The notes: a model not told the origin generated them from the letters alone. 64,000 nt of DNA from Hyphomicrobium sp. ghe19 (GCF_902712875.1 NZ_LR743509.1:2184001-2248000); one strand, 5' to 3'. Counted from the first letter of the stretch, positions 18,341-28,542 are shown. Numbers and translations are program-made.

Positions 18341-18453
18341 GGCGATTCCGTTCGTGAACTAGCCGCTTCGTCAGTGCACGTGGAATGTTCGGTCACGCGG
18401 CGGGGGAAATCCCCTAAGCGCCGCCTTAAGCGAACATTCGAAAAGGAACCATT

Positions 18454-18669
18454 ATGCCACTCGTCGACATCCAGCTTATCGAAGGCGTCTTCGACAAGAG
18501 CCAGAAGCAGGCCATGATCAAGAAAATCACTGATGCGATGGTCGAAATCGAAGGTGAAGCCATGCGCGGGGTGACCTGGGTGCGCGTGCACGAGGTCGCA
18601 AGCGGAAACTGGGGCATCGGCGGCAAGGGTCTGACAACGGCCGACGTGAAAGCTCTCCAGGCTCAATAG
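18454..18669 (+). CDS. 4-oxalocrotonate tautomerase family enzyme
   Basis: 71 residues. After Met removal the catalytic Pro1 begins the chain (PLVDIQLIEG), as required in this superfamily. The size and the beta-alpha-beta layout fit, with a second beta strand around residues 40-50 (TWVRVHEVA). The partner Arg residues of true 4-oxalocrotonate tautomerase are not all evident, so the substrate may differ. AAAGGA precedes the ATG. It is divergent from the HxlR regulator. Confidence 0.85.
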   Translation: MPLVDIQLIEGVFDKSQKQAMIKKITDAMVEIEGEAMRGVTWVRVHEVASGNWGIGGKGLTTADVKALQAQ

Positions 18670-18681
18670 AGATGACGGCGT

Positions 18682-18735
18682 CGAGGCTCCAGGCAGCAAA
18701 CCAAGCGTCCGGAGCCTCGCATGCTTTTCGATTTA
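18682..18735 (+). terminator. Hairpin after the tautomerase gene
   Basis: CGAGGCTCC (18682-18690) pairs with GGAGCCTCG (18711-18719) around a 20-nt loop, then a TTTTCGATTT stretch follows. It sits between convergent genes. The long loop makes it less than ideal as an intrinsic terminator. Confidence 0.45.
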
Positions 18736-19710
18736 CTCGAACTTCTGCGCGTCGAACCCGAGAAGGTCCCACGTCCGCTGCATATGCTCGGGCAGAGGCG
18801 CGGTGACATCGATCGTTCCGCCTCTCGGATGCGGAATGACGAGACGGCGGGCATGCAGGTGAAGTTTCTTATCCATATTTTCCGCCGGCATATCCACGTC
18901 GCCTTCGTACTTGTTGTCGCCGACGATCGGATGGCCGATGAGATGCATATGCGCACGCAATTGATGTTGTCGGCCCGTCACGGGCTTCAGCGAAACCCAG
19001 GATGCTTTCCGCGCGGCGCGATCGATGACCGAATAGTGCGTCGTCGCGTGCATCGCGACGTCCTGCTCACCGGGGCGGGCCTTGCGAACCTTGTCGCCGT
19101 CGGGGCCTGAGGCCTTCACCAGCGCGGCTTCGATTTTTCCCTGCGGCGGCTTCGGCACGCCCTTCACGAGCGCCCAATACGTTTTCGCTGCGGAGCGCGT
19201 CTGGAACGTGCGCCCGAGCTTCGCTGCGATGTCGCGCGATTTCGCAACGAGCAGCACACCCGTCGTATCGCGGTCGAGGCGATGCACGAGGCGCGGGCGT
19301 TCACCGCCGAAACGGTCCGCCATGCCTTCGAGCATCCCGTCGATGTGCTTCTTCGTGCCGGTGCCGCCCTGCACGGCCAAGCCGAACACCTTGTTGAGGA
19401 CGAGCACGTGCTCGTCCTCGAAGATGATCATTTTCTCGATCAGGTCGCGATCGCCCTTGGAGACGCCGGGCGGCGCCTGCAATCCGGGTGCCGCTTTCTT
19501 GGGTTGGCGGACGATGGCGGGCACGCGGACTTCAGATCCGGAGCGCACGCGGTCGTTGGCTTGGGCGCGCTTGGAATCGATGCGAATTTGGCCGGAGCGC
19601 AAAAGCTTTTGCAGATACGTGTAGCCGACTTCCGGGAAATGGACACGGAACCAGCGGTCGAGGCGCATATCGTCCTCGCCCTCGCCAACTTTGATTGTTT
19701 CGACACTCAT
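18733..19710 (-). CDS. RluA-family 23S rRNA pseudouridine synthase (RluC/RluD type)
   Basis: 325 residues. An S4 RNA-binding domain lies in 13-70 and the RluA catalytic domain in about 95-310. The active-site stretch HRLDRDTTG is at 143-151, with catalytic Asp146. The family converts specific uridines of large-subunit rRNA (955, 2504, 2580 for RluC; 1911, 1915, 1917 for RluD). Sequence alone leaves RluC versus RluD open, although the position next to crcB and the HAD gene is where RluC-annotated genes usually sit in this order. Confidence 0.9.
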   Translation of the reverse strand: MSVETIKVGEGEDDMRLDRWFRVHFPEVGYTYLQKLLRSGQIRIDSKRAQANDRVRSGSEVRVPAIVRQPKKAAPGLQAPPGVSKGDRDLIEKMIIFEDEHVLVLNKVFGLAVQGGTGTKKHIDGMLEGMADRFGGERPRLVHRLDRDTTGVLLVAKSRDIAAKLGRTFQTRSAAKTYWALVKGVPKPPQGKIEAALVKASGPDGDKVRKARPGEQDVAMHATTHYSVIDRAARKASWVSLKPVTGRQHQLRAHMHLIGHPIVGDNKYEGDVDMPAENMDKKLHLHARRLVIPHPRGGTIDVTAPLPEHMQRTWDLLGFDAQKFE

Positions 19711-19930
19711 GAATAAGGGAGAGCCCTGATTTTATCCGGAGGTCAAGGGTCACGTTGTCAGGACTGACTTGCCGATCGCCAGCTGTGGCCTTAGGCAGCA
19801 CCATCCGGCAGATTTGACTTCGACCGTCTACTCTGACTTTTGTTATCTTCTTTCCGATCGCCACTCCGTTAACGACGCGGCACCTTAACCCCGCGGCTAA
19901 GGGAAATGTCAGCTCCAAATCGGTTCGATC

Positions 19931-20329
19931 ATGCAAAACTACATATGGATCGCCATCGGCAGCGCCATCGGCGGGGTGGGACGCTACTGGCTCTCGGGCG
20001 TGATCGCGGTCCTTGCCGGCGAAACCTTTCCTTTGGGCACGCTGATCGTCAATATTACCGGCTCCATCGCCATCGGATTTATCGCGACGCTGACTGGGCC
20101 TGATGGACGCCTGTTCGTATCCAGCACCACGCGTCAATTCATGATGATCGGGCTTTGCGGCGGCTACACGACATTCTCCTCGTTCAGCCTGCAAACGCTC
20201 AATCTGATGAATGACGGGCAGTGGCTATATGCTGCTCTCAATATTGGCGCGTCGGTTTTCCTCTGCCTTGTCGGGGTTTGGCTGGGGCACGTCGCCGCCG
20301 TTCACGTCAATTCGCTGAAATGGGTGTGA
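19931..20329 (+). CDS. crcB: CrcB/Fluc fluoride ion channel
   Basis: 132 residues with four hydrophobic helices. Family motifs are clear: GGVGRYWLSG in helix 1 (about 10-19), GTLIVNITGS in helix 2 (36-45, with the pore Asn), and GLCGGYTTFSSFS (74-86), whose Phe and Ser line the fluoride path. It works as a dual-topology dimer that lets fluoride leave the cell. The gene is followed immediately by a DUF190 gene, a frequent partner. No fluoride riboswitch could be recognised upstream. Confidence 0.95.
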   Translation: MQNYIWIAIGSAIGGVGRYWLSGVIAVLAGETFPLGTLIVNITGSIAIGFIATLTGPDGRLFVSSTTRQFMMIGLCGGYTTFSSFSLQTLNLMNDGQWLYAALNIGASVFLCLVGVWLGHVAAVHVNSLKWV

Positions 20330-20331
20330 CC

Positions 20332-20676
20332 ATGCAGATCCCCCGCGATGCCGTGCTGCTCAGGATTTTTTTCGGCGAGGACGACAAGGCCGGTCGCCAG
20401 CCCCTTTACGAAGCCATCGTCCTCAAGGCGCGCGAGATGCATCTTGCCGGAGCGACCGTCTTGAGGGGGCCCATGGGCTTCGGCAAATCGAGCCGGCTGC
20501 ACACGACGAAAGTGCTGCGTTTGTCGGAAGACTTGCCGATCATCATAGAGATCGTGGACTCCAAGGAGAAGATCGACGCGTTTCTGCCGGAGCTCGAGAA
20601 ACTGATGGGAAGCGGTCTCGTCACGCTCGAGAACGTCAAGGTGCTGCGCTATGGCGACGGCGGACCGGCTGCATAG
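20332..20676 (+). CDS. DUF190 domain protein, CrcB-associated
   Basis: 114 residues, PII-like ferredoxin fold as known for DUF190. The ATG at 20332 lies 2 bp after the crcB stop; another in-frame ATG at 20320 would overlap crcB. The segment ATVLRGPMGFGKSSRLHT (about 45-62) is the conserved core of the family. The tight spacing and the common pairing with crcB suggest a role in fluoride tolerance, perhaps regulating the channel, but this is inference. Confidence 0.88.
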   Translation: MQIPRDAVLLRIFFGEDDKAGRQPLYEAIVLKAREMHLAGATVLRGPMGFGKSSRLHTTKVLRLSEDLPIIIEIVDSKEKIDAFLPELEKLMGSGLVTLENVKVLRYGDGGPAA

Positions 20677-20748
20677 TCAAATACGGCGCCGCCCCATCAC
20701 GAATGCGCCCCGAGAGGTGGCGGGGAATTCGAGTGCAGCCGGAGAAGT

Positions 20749-21468
20749 TTAAACCGCATACCCGGAAAGATGGCCGATGGCTGCGGTCAGGGCCATCGCC
20801 AGGGCGCCCCAAAAGGTAACCCGGGCGGTTGCACGCCAAACATTTGCCCCGCCGATGCGGGCTCCGACCACGCCCAGCGCCGCAAGGCATATGAGCGAGG
20901 CGACGGTTACGATCAACGTCACGCGGCCGCCGGATGCCGCAATTGCGGCCAGCAGCGGCACCGAAGCGCCAACAGAGAATGACGCCGCCGAGGCAAGGGC
21001 AGCCGTGATCGGGCGGGCGATCGTCATTTCTGAAATACCAAGCTCCTCGCGCGCATGGGTGCCGAGGGCATCGTGCGCCATGAGCTGTTTGGCAACCTGA
21101 CGCGCCAGCGCCGGCTCGACGCCGCGTTTTGCGTAGATATCCGCGAGTTCTTGCAGTTCGAACTCAGGCTGTTCGACAAGCTCTTTGCGTTCGCGCGCGA
21201 GGTCGGCTCCTTCGGCATCGGCCTGTGAGCTGACGGATACGTACTCGCCCGCGGCCATCGAGAGAGCGCCCGCGACGAGCCCGGCGATGCCCGCAATTAC
21301 AATCGCCTTGGGCGAGGAATCGGCCGCCGCGACGCCAGCTATCAAGCTTGCGGTCGAGAGGATGCCGTCGTTCGCACCGAGCACGGCCGCGCGAAGCCAG
21401 TTCATTCGTTCAACGACGTGCTGTTCGGCTACGGCCACGGCTTGCTTCGCTTCCATTTCCAAGTCCAT
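20749..21468 (-). CDS. VIT1/CCC1-family iron or manganese transporter
   Basis: 239 residues. Five hydrophobic helices: two near the N-terminus (residues 25-75) and three at the C-terminus (about 150-235), with a charged central segment (80-145) that holds the metal-binding Glu-rich helices typical of the family. WLRAAVLGANDGILS and AGEYVSVSSQ are the family signatures. Members move Fe(II) or Mn(II) across membranes. It follows the ParB-like gene by 9 bp, so the two share a transcript. Confidence 0.88.
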   Translation of the reverse strand: MDLEMEAKQAVAVAEQHVVERMNWLRAAVLGANDGILSTASLIAGVAAADSSPKAIVIAGIAGLVAGALSMAAGEYVSVSSQADAEGADLARERKELVEQPEFELQELADIYAKRGVEPALARQVAKQLMAHDALGTHAREELGISEMTIARPITAALASAASFSVGASVPLLAAIAASGGRVTLIVTVASLICLAALGVVGARIGGANVWRATARVTFWGALAMALTAAIGHLSGYAV

Positions 21469-21477
21469 GGTTTTGGA

Positions 21478-22149
21478 CTACGCGCGCGCGTGGGGGCCGC
21501 ACCATCCCGGCAGATAACCGGCATCGGGACTCTTCGCGAATTCGAGGGATTTCTGCAATGCCGTTTCGAAATCGTCTTTGGCTGTCTTGGCGTCGACCCG
21601 GCGGCGCAACGCGTCGGCCCAGAGAAATTCGCTGAAGGGCGTCGTGTCCTTGGCGTATCCGCCCGCGAACCGCAGCTCGCCCGCCAAACTGCGATAGGGA
21701 TCGTCCACGAGATCGGCAATACTTTTGGGCAAAGCCGTGCGGGGCTGGCGCTGTCCCTCCGCATCGAAGGGATGCATCCAGCCGCGATTGTCCATGAACG
21801 TCCAGAACTCATCCTTGTCGAGTGCGCGGAGATCGGCGACCGGCGAGATGAGAATCTGCTCGACCTTTTCTTCGTACAGCGCACGCGCAAGATGGTGATG
21901 ATCGATCACGTAATAGCGGCCTTTGGGGCCGCGCACGACAGGGATCATGTGACGGCCGAGGAATTGACCCGACTTGGTCGGCGCGAGGCCACGCCAGTCC
22001 TGACGTTTTTGCTCCACCTCTCGCATACCGACGGTCATTTGCGTTGGCCGAAGTTCCGAGATTGCAACGGCGTGAAGAGCGGGGGTCGGCGATTGAGACG
22101 CGGTCGTTGAATCATCTTGAGCCATCTTGACCATCCAGAAGTGGAGCAT
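21478..22149 (-). CDS. ParB/Srx-like protein (ParBc_2 family)
   Basis: Up to 223 residues. The central part has the ParB-like pattern used by the ParBc_2 group: an SELRPTQMTVGMREVEQK entry, IPVVRGPKGRYYVIDHHHLARAL with its His cluster (about 70-90), and a helical C-terminus. It lacks the helix-turn-helix of true chromosome-partition ParB and is not next to parA. Its role is unknown. The start is uncertain: in-frame ATGs at 22149, 22134 and 22125 all lie before the conserved part. It is translated just ahead of the VIT transporter. Confidence 0.75.
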   Translation of the reverse strand: MLHFWMVKMAQDDSTTASQSPTPALHAVAISELRPTQMTVGMREVEQKRQDWRGLAPTKSGQFLGRHMIPVVRGPKGRYYVIDHHHLARALYEEKVEQILISPVADLRALDKDEFWTFMDNRGWMHPFDAEGQRQPRTALPKSIADLVDDPYRSLAGELRFAGGYAKDTTPFSEFLWADALRRRVDAKTAKDDFETALQKSLEFAKSPDAGYLPGWCGPHARA

Positions 22150-22167
22150 CGACGGGAGGAGTATTCT

Positions 22168-22290
22168 ATGAAATTCGCAGGCTTATATCGCCAGCCCTTC
22201 GCTTGTAGCGGAATTCGACCGCTTACGGACTTACCAAAACTTAAAAATCGACTTGGATCCCTGGGCCCAGCGCTTCATCGGGTTTTGTAA
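22168..22290 (+). CDS. Candidate 40-codon small ORF
   Basis: A 40-residue frame opens with ATG behind a strong GGGAGGAG at 6-nt spacing and stops at 22288-22290, directly before the rarA stop on the other strand. The peptide is basic, with no membrane helix and one Cys. It uses several rare codons (TTA, CGA). It occupies the only gap between the divergent ParB-like gene and rarA. It could be chance; nothing about its product is recognised. Confidence 0.25.
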   Translation: MKFAGLYRQPFACSGIRPLTDLPKLKNRLGSLGPALHRVL

Positions 22291-23604
22291 TTATTTGTTC
22301 CGTTCTGCTCTCAGCTTCGCCCAGTAGTCGAGACGCTTCTTGATCTCGCGCTCAAAACCGCGTTCGGGCGGATCGTAATACTGCGGGCGCTTCCGGAACT
22401 CGTCAGGAAAATAGTTCTGGCCCGAGAAGGCGTCCGGCTGATCGTGATCGTAAAGGTAGTCGGAGCCATAGCCCTCCTCCTCCATCAGCTTCGTCGGTGC
22501 GTTGAGTATCGTCTTCGGCGGCGCCAGCGAGCCGTGCTCCTTCGCCGCCCGCATCGCAGCTTTGAAGGCGACATAGTTTGCGTTCGATTTCGGCGCCGTC
22601 GCTACGTAGATGACAGCTTCGGCCAATGCCAACTCGCCCTCCGGGCTGCCGAGAAAATCGAAAGCGTCCTTCGCGGCGTTGCAGACGACGAGCGCCTGCG
22701 GATCTGCAAGGCCGATGTCTTCGACCGCCATGCGCACCAAGCGGCGAGCGAGAAAGAGACGGTCTTCGCCGCCATCGAGCATACGGCAGAAATAGTAGAG
22801 GGCCGCGTCGGGATCTGATCCGCGTACGGCCTTATGCAAAGCCGAGATCAGATTGTAGTGGCCTTCGCGCGACTTATCGTAAAGCGGCGCGCGGCGTTGC
22901 ACGAGCTTGACCAAGGCTTCGCGGTCGAGCGGTTTGCCCTTCGCCGGTGCGGCGGCGAACACGTCCTCGACGAGATTGAGAATGGCGCGGCCATCGCCAT
23001 CGGCCATCCCCTTCAGCGCACTGCGGGCGTCGTCGTTCAGAGGAAGCGGACGGCCAACTTCTGTCTCGGCGCGAGACAGGATCGTCTCGAGGTTCGCATC
23101 ATCGAGCCTGTTCAGCACCAGGACGTTGGCGCGCGACAGAACGGCGGCGTTGAGTTCGAACGACGGGTTCTCAGTCGTTGCGCCGACGAGCGTGATCGTC
23201 CCGTCTTCCATGTACGGCAGGAAGCTGTCCTGCTGCGATCGGTTGAAGCGATGGATCTCGTCGATGAAGAGCAGCGTGCCCTTGCCCTGTTCGCGCATCA
23301 TCTTGGCGCGCTCGAAGGCTTTGCGAAGATCGGCGACGCCTGAAAAGATCGCGGAAAGCTGCTCGAATGCCAGCTTTGTTTCATTCGCGAGAAGGCGTGC
23401 GATCGTCGTCTTGCCGGAGCCCGGCGGTCCCCAGAAAACAAGGCTCGGGACGCGGCCGCTTTTCAGCATGCGCGTCAGCGTGCCGTCGGGCCCGACGATG
23501 TGGTCCTGACCGACGACCTCGGCGAGCGTTTTCGGGCGCAGACGGTCCGCAAGCGGACGCGGCGCGCTTTTTTCAAGTCCTGCAGCTTCGAAGAGATTGG
23601 CCAT
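22291..23604 (-). CDS. rarA: Replication-associated recombination protein A (RarA/MgsA)
   Basis: 437-residue AAA+ ATPase acting at stalled replication forks. Walker A GPPGSGKT is at 59-66, Walker B LLFIDEIHRFN at 111-121, and the sensor region GATTENPSFE follows. The C-terminal half contains the helical MgsA tetramerisation domain ending in a basic tail. MANLFEAAGL is the family N-terminus, which fixes the start; the upstream extension to 23640 is not conserved. Confidence 0.93.
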   Translation of the reverse strand: MANLFEAAGLEKSAPRPLADRLRPKTLAEVVGQDHIVGPDGTLTRMLKSGRVPSLVFWGPPGSGKTTIARLLANETKLAFEQLSAIFSGVADLRKAFERAKMMREQGKGTLLFIDEIHRFNRSQQDSFLPYMEDGTITLVGATTENPSFELNAAVLSRANVLVLNRLDDANLETILSRAETEVGRPLPLNDDARSALKGMADGDGRAILNLVEDVFAAAPAKGKPLDREALVKLVQRRAPLYDKSREGHYNLISALHKAVRGSDPDAALYYFCRMLDGGEDRLFLARRLVRMAVEDIGLADPQALVVCNAAKDAFDFLGSPEGELALAEAVIYVATAPKSNANYVAFKAAMRAAKEHGSLAPPKTILNAPTKLMEEEGYGSDYLYDHDQPDAFSGQNYFPDEFRKRPQYYDPPERGFEREIKKRLDYWAKLRAERNK

Positions 23605-23694
23605 GCGGGGTTTATATATGTCCCCCGGGCCGCCGTCCAAATGGCAAAGCTGTCGCTTCCACCCTTCTTACGGGCCCTGAGGGAGTGTCCGAAT

Positions 23695-24237
23695 TCAGGC
23701 GAATGCCGTTCCCAGTTCGGCCAAGACAAGGTTCGCCCGCCTCTCGACGCTTATCTTCGGAAGTACAACCACTCGATAGCCTAACGCCGGATATATTCGC
23801 TCAAGCCGCTCGTACTCGGATATCGCAGCGTTCAAATCATGCTTGCGCTCGGAGTCAGGAACGTAAATTTCGGGCCACGGCGGCGTGAGGAAGACTGTCG
23901 GATTATAGCGGTGCTGCCTGCCGAGCCGTTCCAGCACGGGCTCTCCCGTTGCGTGCTCCAACGCAGCGGCGGCGTCCACAAGGCTGCGGTCAAAGAACAC
24001 GCAACCCGGCAGGTCTGCGGCCGCGTTACGATCCTCGATGGAGACATCGATCGCGCGCCGCGCGAATGCTGCGAGGTCGACCCAAGGGAGCGCTCGTCCA
24101 CCGTTGTCGATTTCGGCTTTGATCACGCGCCTGCCCGGTTCATCGACAGTGCTGTAACCTCGCCGCCGAAGCTCTGCGAGGAGCGTCGACTTTCCCCCGC
24201 CGGAGCAGCCCGACAGAACGACATATCTCGCGCTCAT
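23695..24237 (-). CDS. AAA_28-type nucleotide kinase-like ATPase
   Basis: 180 residues, a P-loop protein with GCSGGGKST near residues 10-18 and a short kinase-like fold: an EPGRRV motif, a FFDRSLVDA Walker-B-like segment near 80-88 and a C-terminal strand. This is the AAA_28 family, related to small-molecule kinases; substrates are unknown. An ATG at 24237 is preferred over the GTG one codon upstream. No operon partner is obvious. Confidence 0.8.
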   Translation of the reverse strand: MSARYVVLSGCSGGGKSTLLAELRRRGYSTVDEPGRRVIKAEIDNGGRALPWVDLAAFARRAIDVSIEDRNAAADLPGCVFFDRSLVDAAAALEHATGEPVLERLGRQHRYNPTVFLTPPWPEIYVPDSERKHDLNAAISEYERLERIYPALGYRVVVLPKISVERRANLVLAELGTAFA

Positions 24238-24287
24238 CACGTGCTCGTTCGGAAAGTCAGTTGGTCTAGCCCGAGGTCGCGTACAGG

Positions 24288-24941
24288 CTAGGTCCGGATC
24301 GCGACGTTCACGGTCTTTGCGGGGCCGGAGCTGGCGCCGGAGAGGTCCGTTACCTGGACGTTGAACCGGGCTTTTTGAGCATCCGAGCCGTCGTGCGCGA
24401 AGTAGACGACGCCCTTCTCCAGGTCGGCCTGGGAGAAGGAGCTGACCGGAAGCTTCGGGTTGCTCGAAAGCGCCAGATAGCCGCCGGCGGCGTTCGAGAT
24501 TTGAAAATGCAGATCTTCGGGTTTGTCGTCCGGATCGAGGGCATTGAGGTCGGCCGTCGTGATGCGGACCACGCCGCCCTTCGGAACGGTGAGATCCAGG
24601 TCGCCGCCGATCGTCGGGGGAATGTTGCGCACGTGTGCGGATAGCTCGCCGCCCTCTTCCATCGACAGGCGGCCGTATTTAATTTTTCCGGCAGCGTGGC
24701 CGGTGCTCTTGATCTGGATGAGTTGCTGAACCCGCACATCGCCTTGGATGTGCCCGCGGATCTCGGCGGTGTCGGAATTGACGGTTCCGAAGAGCTGACC
24801 GCCTTCCTGGACAACGACTTCGGAGGCGGAAACCTTGCCCTCGACGTAGCCCCAGATTTCGACTTTCTGGCCGCCGCTCTTGACCTCGCCCTTGAGGACG
24901 GCGCCCTCGCCGATTATCAGCACACCACGACTATCGGCCAT
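24288..24941 (-). CDS. Bactofilin fused to a CSPG/cadherin-like repeat
   Basis: 217 residues. Residues 5-105 are a right-handed beta-helix bactofilin (DUF583): GEGAVLKGEVKSGG, GYVEGKVSASEVVVQEGG and G-x-V turns every 17-18 residues. Bactofilins polymerise without nucleotide and place cell-wall enzymes, stalks or buds. Residues 115-205 match a CSPG (Cadherin_3) repeat: ITTADLNALDPDD, PVSSFSQADLEKGVVYFAHDG and a FNVQVTDLSG close. No signal peptide is seen, so the repeat is probably cytoplasmic, which is unusual. The ATG at 24941 has a G-rich ribosome-binding site; a TTG at 24962 is the alternative. Confidence 0.85.
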   Translation of the reverse strand: MADSRGVLIIGEGAVLKGEVKSGGQKVEIWGYVEGKVSASEVVVQEGGQLFGTVNSDTAEIRGHIQGDVRVQQLIQIKSTGHAAGKIKYGRLSMEEGGELSAHVRNIPPTIGGDLDLTVPKGGVVRITTADLNALDPDDKPEDLHFQISNAAGGYLALSSNPKLPVSSFSQADLEKGVVYFAHDGSDAQKARFNVQVTDLSGASSGPAKTVNVAIRT

Positions 24942-25016
24942 CGGCGAACCCCCGTTACGCAAACTATCCTTTATCGCGGCATCGCCGCCCGGGCACCGTC
25001 GGTCATGAATTTGTCA

Positions 25017-25046
25017 GCTTATCGACGGAGCGATCCGTCGATAAGC
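25017..25046. terminator. 13-bp perfect hairpin after the DegP gene
   Basis: GCTTATCGACGGA and its exact complement surround a 4-nt loop. It lies 51 bp past the DegP stop and 75 bp ahead of the bactofilin start on the minus strand. No U-tract follows on either strand, so it may act as an mRNA 3' stabiliser or a Rho-assisted terminator. Confidence 0.5.
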
Positions 25047-25097
25047 CACACGGTTAACGGCACCTTGTCGTGAAGAGAGTTCAGTTCGGCACTTGTT

Positions 25098-26525
<1,428 letters not shown>

Positions 26526-26625
26526 GGTCATCGATGAGTTCTTCCAGGTGGGAATCGTGGTGGTCAAATATCGTGCGGCCCTGATCTAGTGCAATCAGCC
26601 GGGAGAAATATGTCCACGAGCCCGG

Positions 26626-27654
26626 CTAGATCAACCTGAGCTCTCGTAATGATCGGATCGCGGCCGTTGCGGCCTCGTCAGCAGGCCGCAGGTCGAGGCC
26701 AAGCCCCTTCCTTGCATTCTCGTTGCTGTAAGCCTTTTGCTCGCCGAGCTCGGGAAGAACTGTTCGCATCCTTTTGTCGACGGTTGAAAGGGCCCGCACG
26801 GCGAAATCTGGAAGCTCGAACTTCGGGACCTTGGAGGTGAGATCCGGCAACTCGCGCGCCACGATCCGGCCAAGCCCGTAGAGGCTCATCTGCCCTTCTC
26901 CGATCAGATAGCGGTTGCCCTCCGCTTCCGGCGTCAGTGCACCTTTGATGTGCGCTGCGGCCACATCCCGCACGTCGGCAACCGGGAAACTGATCTTCGG
27001 AACGGCCGGATAGAGACCCCGCGCCATGATGCGATAAAGCTCATGCGACGTCGAAAGATCGCCGTCGAGTGCGGGCCCCTGAACGAAGCTCGGATTGATG
27101 ACGACGAGGCCGGGAGCGCCAGGCTCCGACTCGGTAAAATCCCAAGCCGCTTTTTCGGCGATCGTTTTCGACTTTATGTAGGGCGTGAGATCGCGGCGCG
27201 TTTCGTCCGTAACGTCGGCTTCCGAATAGATGTGCCCCTTGGGAACATCACTCGGATAGAAGATCGCAACCGTCGAAGAAGTCAGAACCACACGCCGGAC
27301 GGCACCTCGCGTCGCGGCCTTCAACACGCGCAAGGTTCCATCGACTGCCGGGCGGATCACCTCTTCCGGATCGCTCGGCTGGGCGATCGGAAACGGCGAC
27401 GCGGTATGAACGACGATTTCGCTGCCGGCGACGGCTTCGTCCCAGCCGCCGTCACCCGAAAGATCGGCAACGATAAATGACACCTTCTCGGGGTCGCAGC
27501 CGAGCTTTGCCACCGCGCGACGGACTTCGTCCGCCTTATCCATGCTCCGAAGCGTTCCCCGAACCGCGAAGCCGCGCCGCAGGAATTCGGCGATCGTATA
27601 TTTGGCAATGAGGCCGCTTGCGCCGGTGACGACGACCGGAGGATTTGCTGCCAT
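26626..27654 (-). CDS. NAD(P)-dependent epimerase/reductase of the dihydroflavonol 4-reductase type
   Basis: 342 residues, extended SDR. The cofactor motif TGASGLIAKY is near 10-19 and the second strand ends in Arg (RGTLRS), suggesting NADPH. The catalytic region shows a Ser/Thr-rich LTSSTVA strand and a YIKSK motif with Tyr and Lys near 163-167. Related enzymes reduce ketones or aldehydes such as dihydroflavonols and methylglyoxal. The start MAANPP lies just before the Rossmann strand. The gene is alone between degP and the rplQ terminator. Confidence 0.85.
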   Translation of the reverse strand: MAANPPVVVTGASGLIAKYTIAEFLRRGFAVRGTLRSMDKADEVRRAVAKLGCDPEKVSFIVADLSGDGGWDEAVAGSEIVVHTASPFPIAQPSDPEEVIRPAVDGTLRVLKAATRGAVRRVVLTSSTVAIFYPSDVPKGHIYSEADVTDETRRDLTPYIKSKTIAEKAAWDFTESEPGAPGLVVINPSFVQGPALDGDLSTSHELYRIMARGLYPAVPKISFPVADVRDVAAAHIKGALTPEAEGNRYLIGEGQMSLYGLGRIVARELPDLTSKVPKFELPDFAVRALSTVDKRMRTVLPELGEQKAYSNENARKGLGLDLRPADEAATAAIRSLRELRLI

Positions 27655-27933
27655 GCCGCAAGACACCTATCGGCCGCCGGTGCGCCCCGTGCGCTCCGAT
27701 CTATCGAATAATGTTGCAGAATGTGCCCGAATGGCAAGCGCAACAAAATGGCCGCGGAACCTCGGTTTCAGGGGCTGCGCTGCCCGGGACGCAACCCCGG
27801 CGGGAGCGCGTCACACGCCTGCAATAACATGGGTCTTAGTGTGCGCCTCAGCTGAAGAGGGCACATCGTTGCGCGCATCGCCTGCAGACTAAATCCCGCG
27901 CCTGCGATCCGATCGCGCCAGAGCCCTCAAAGC
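27655..27933. other. Gene-free region between the reductase and the rplQ terminator
   Basis: About 280 bp with no convincing gene. It should hold the reductase promoter (minus strand). Plus-strand frames here have no ribosome-binding site or recognisable family. Confidence 0.4.
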
Positions 27934-27966
27934 AAAACCCCGGCGCTTTCCAGCGCCGGGGTTTTT
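27934..27966 (-). terminator. Bidirectional intrinsic terminator of the alpha operon
   Basis: A perfect 10-bp stem CCCCGGCGCT/AGCGCCGGGG (27938-27947 with 27952-27961) and tetraloop are flanked by AAAA and TTTTT, so it works on both strands. It ends the long ribosomal block 25 bp after the rplQ stop. Confidence 0.93.
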
Positions 27967-27990
27967 AAAACTGGGTAGAGCTTACGAAGC

Positions 27991-28419
27991 TCAGTTCGAA
28001 GCGGCCTGCTCGGCGAGCATCGCTTCGTGACGAGCCTTGTCCTCGGCGCCCTTCACGCTCTCGTCGCGATCGACGAGTTCGATGACGGCGCGGGGCGAGT
28101 TGTCGCCGTAACGGAAGCCGGCTTTCAGCACGCGCGTATAGCCGCCGTTGCGGTCTTTGTAACGCGGTCCGAGAATATCGAAGAGCTTCTTGACCATGTC
28201 TTCATCGCGAAGGCGGGCAATTGCCAGGCGACGCGAGTTCAAGTCGCCGCGCTTCGCGAGCGTGATGTACTTGTCGACGACGCGCTTCAGGTCTTTCGCC
28301 TTCGGCAGCGTGGTGACGATCTGCTCGTGCTTGATGAGAGCTGCGGCCATGTTCGAGAACATTGCCTGACGGTGACCGACGTGACGGCCAAAGCGGCGGC
28401 CAAGCTTCTTGTGTCGCAT
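27991..28419 (-). CDS. rplQ: 50S ribosomal protein bL17
   Basis: 142 residues. It opens with [20 protein letters not shown], the unmistakable bL17 start, and ends in an acidic Ala-rich tail beyond the core of about 118 residues. It sits on the large-subunit surface near the exit tunnel. It is the last gene of the alpha operon, 223 bp after rpoA, with two repeated hairpins in that gap and a terminator right after. Confidence 0.97.
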   Translation of the reverse strand: MRHKKLGRRFGRHVGHRQAMFSNMAAALIKHEQIVTTLPKAKDLKRVVDKYITLAKRGDLNSRRLAIARLRDEDMVKKLFDILGPRYKDRNGGYTRVLKAGFRYGDNSPRAVIELVDRDESVKGAEDKARHEAMLAEQAASN

Positions 28420-28542
28420 AGTGTCTTCTTCCTTACATTGTTGGCCCGCGGCACATGCCGCAAGGCTTGTATTGACCGTTGGCCTTCGCCATCCGGTTCG
28501 GCGCGGGAGGTTCTATGGCCTCACCTTCGCCTCTCTTTGATT

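Noticed and set aside
19711..19930. Fluoride riboswitch expected before crcB
   Set aside because: I could not find the conserved crcB-motif stems or core; the region reads as ordinary leader sequence.
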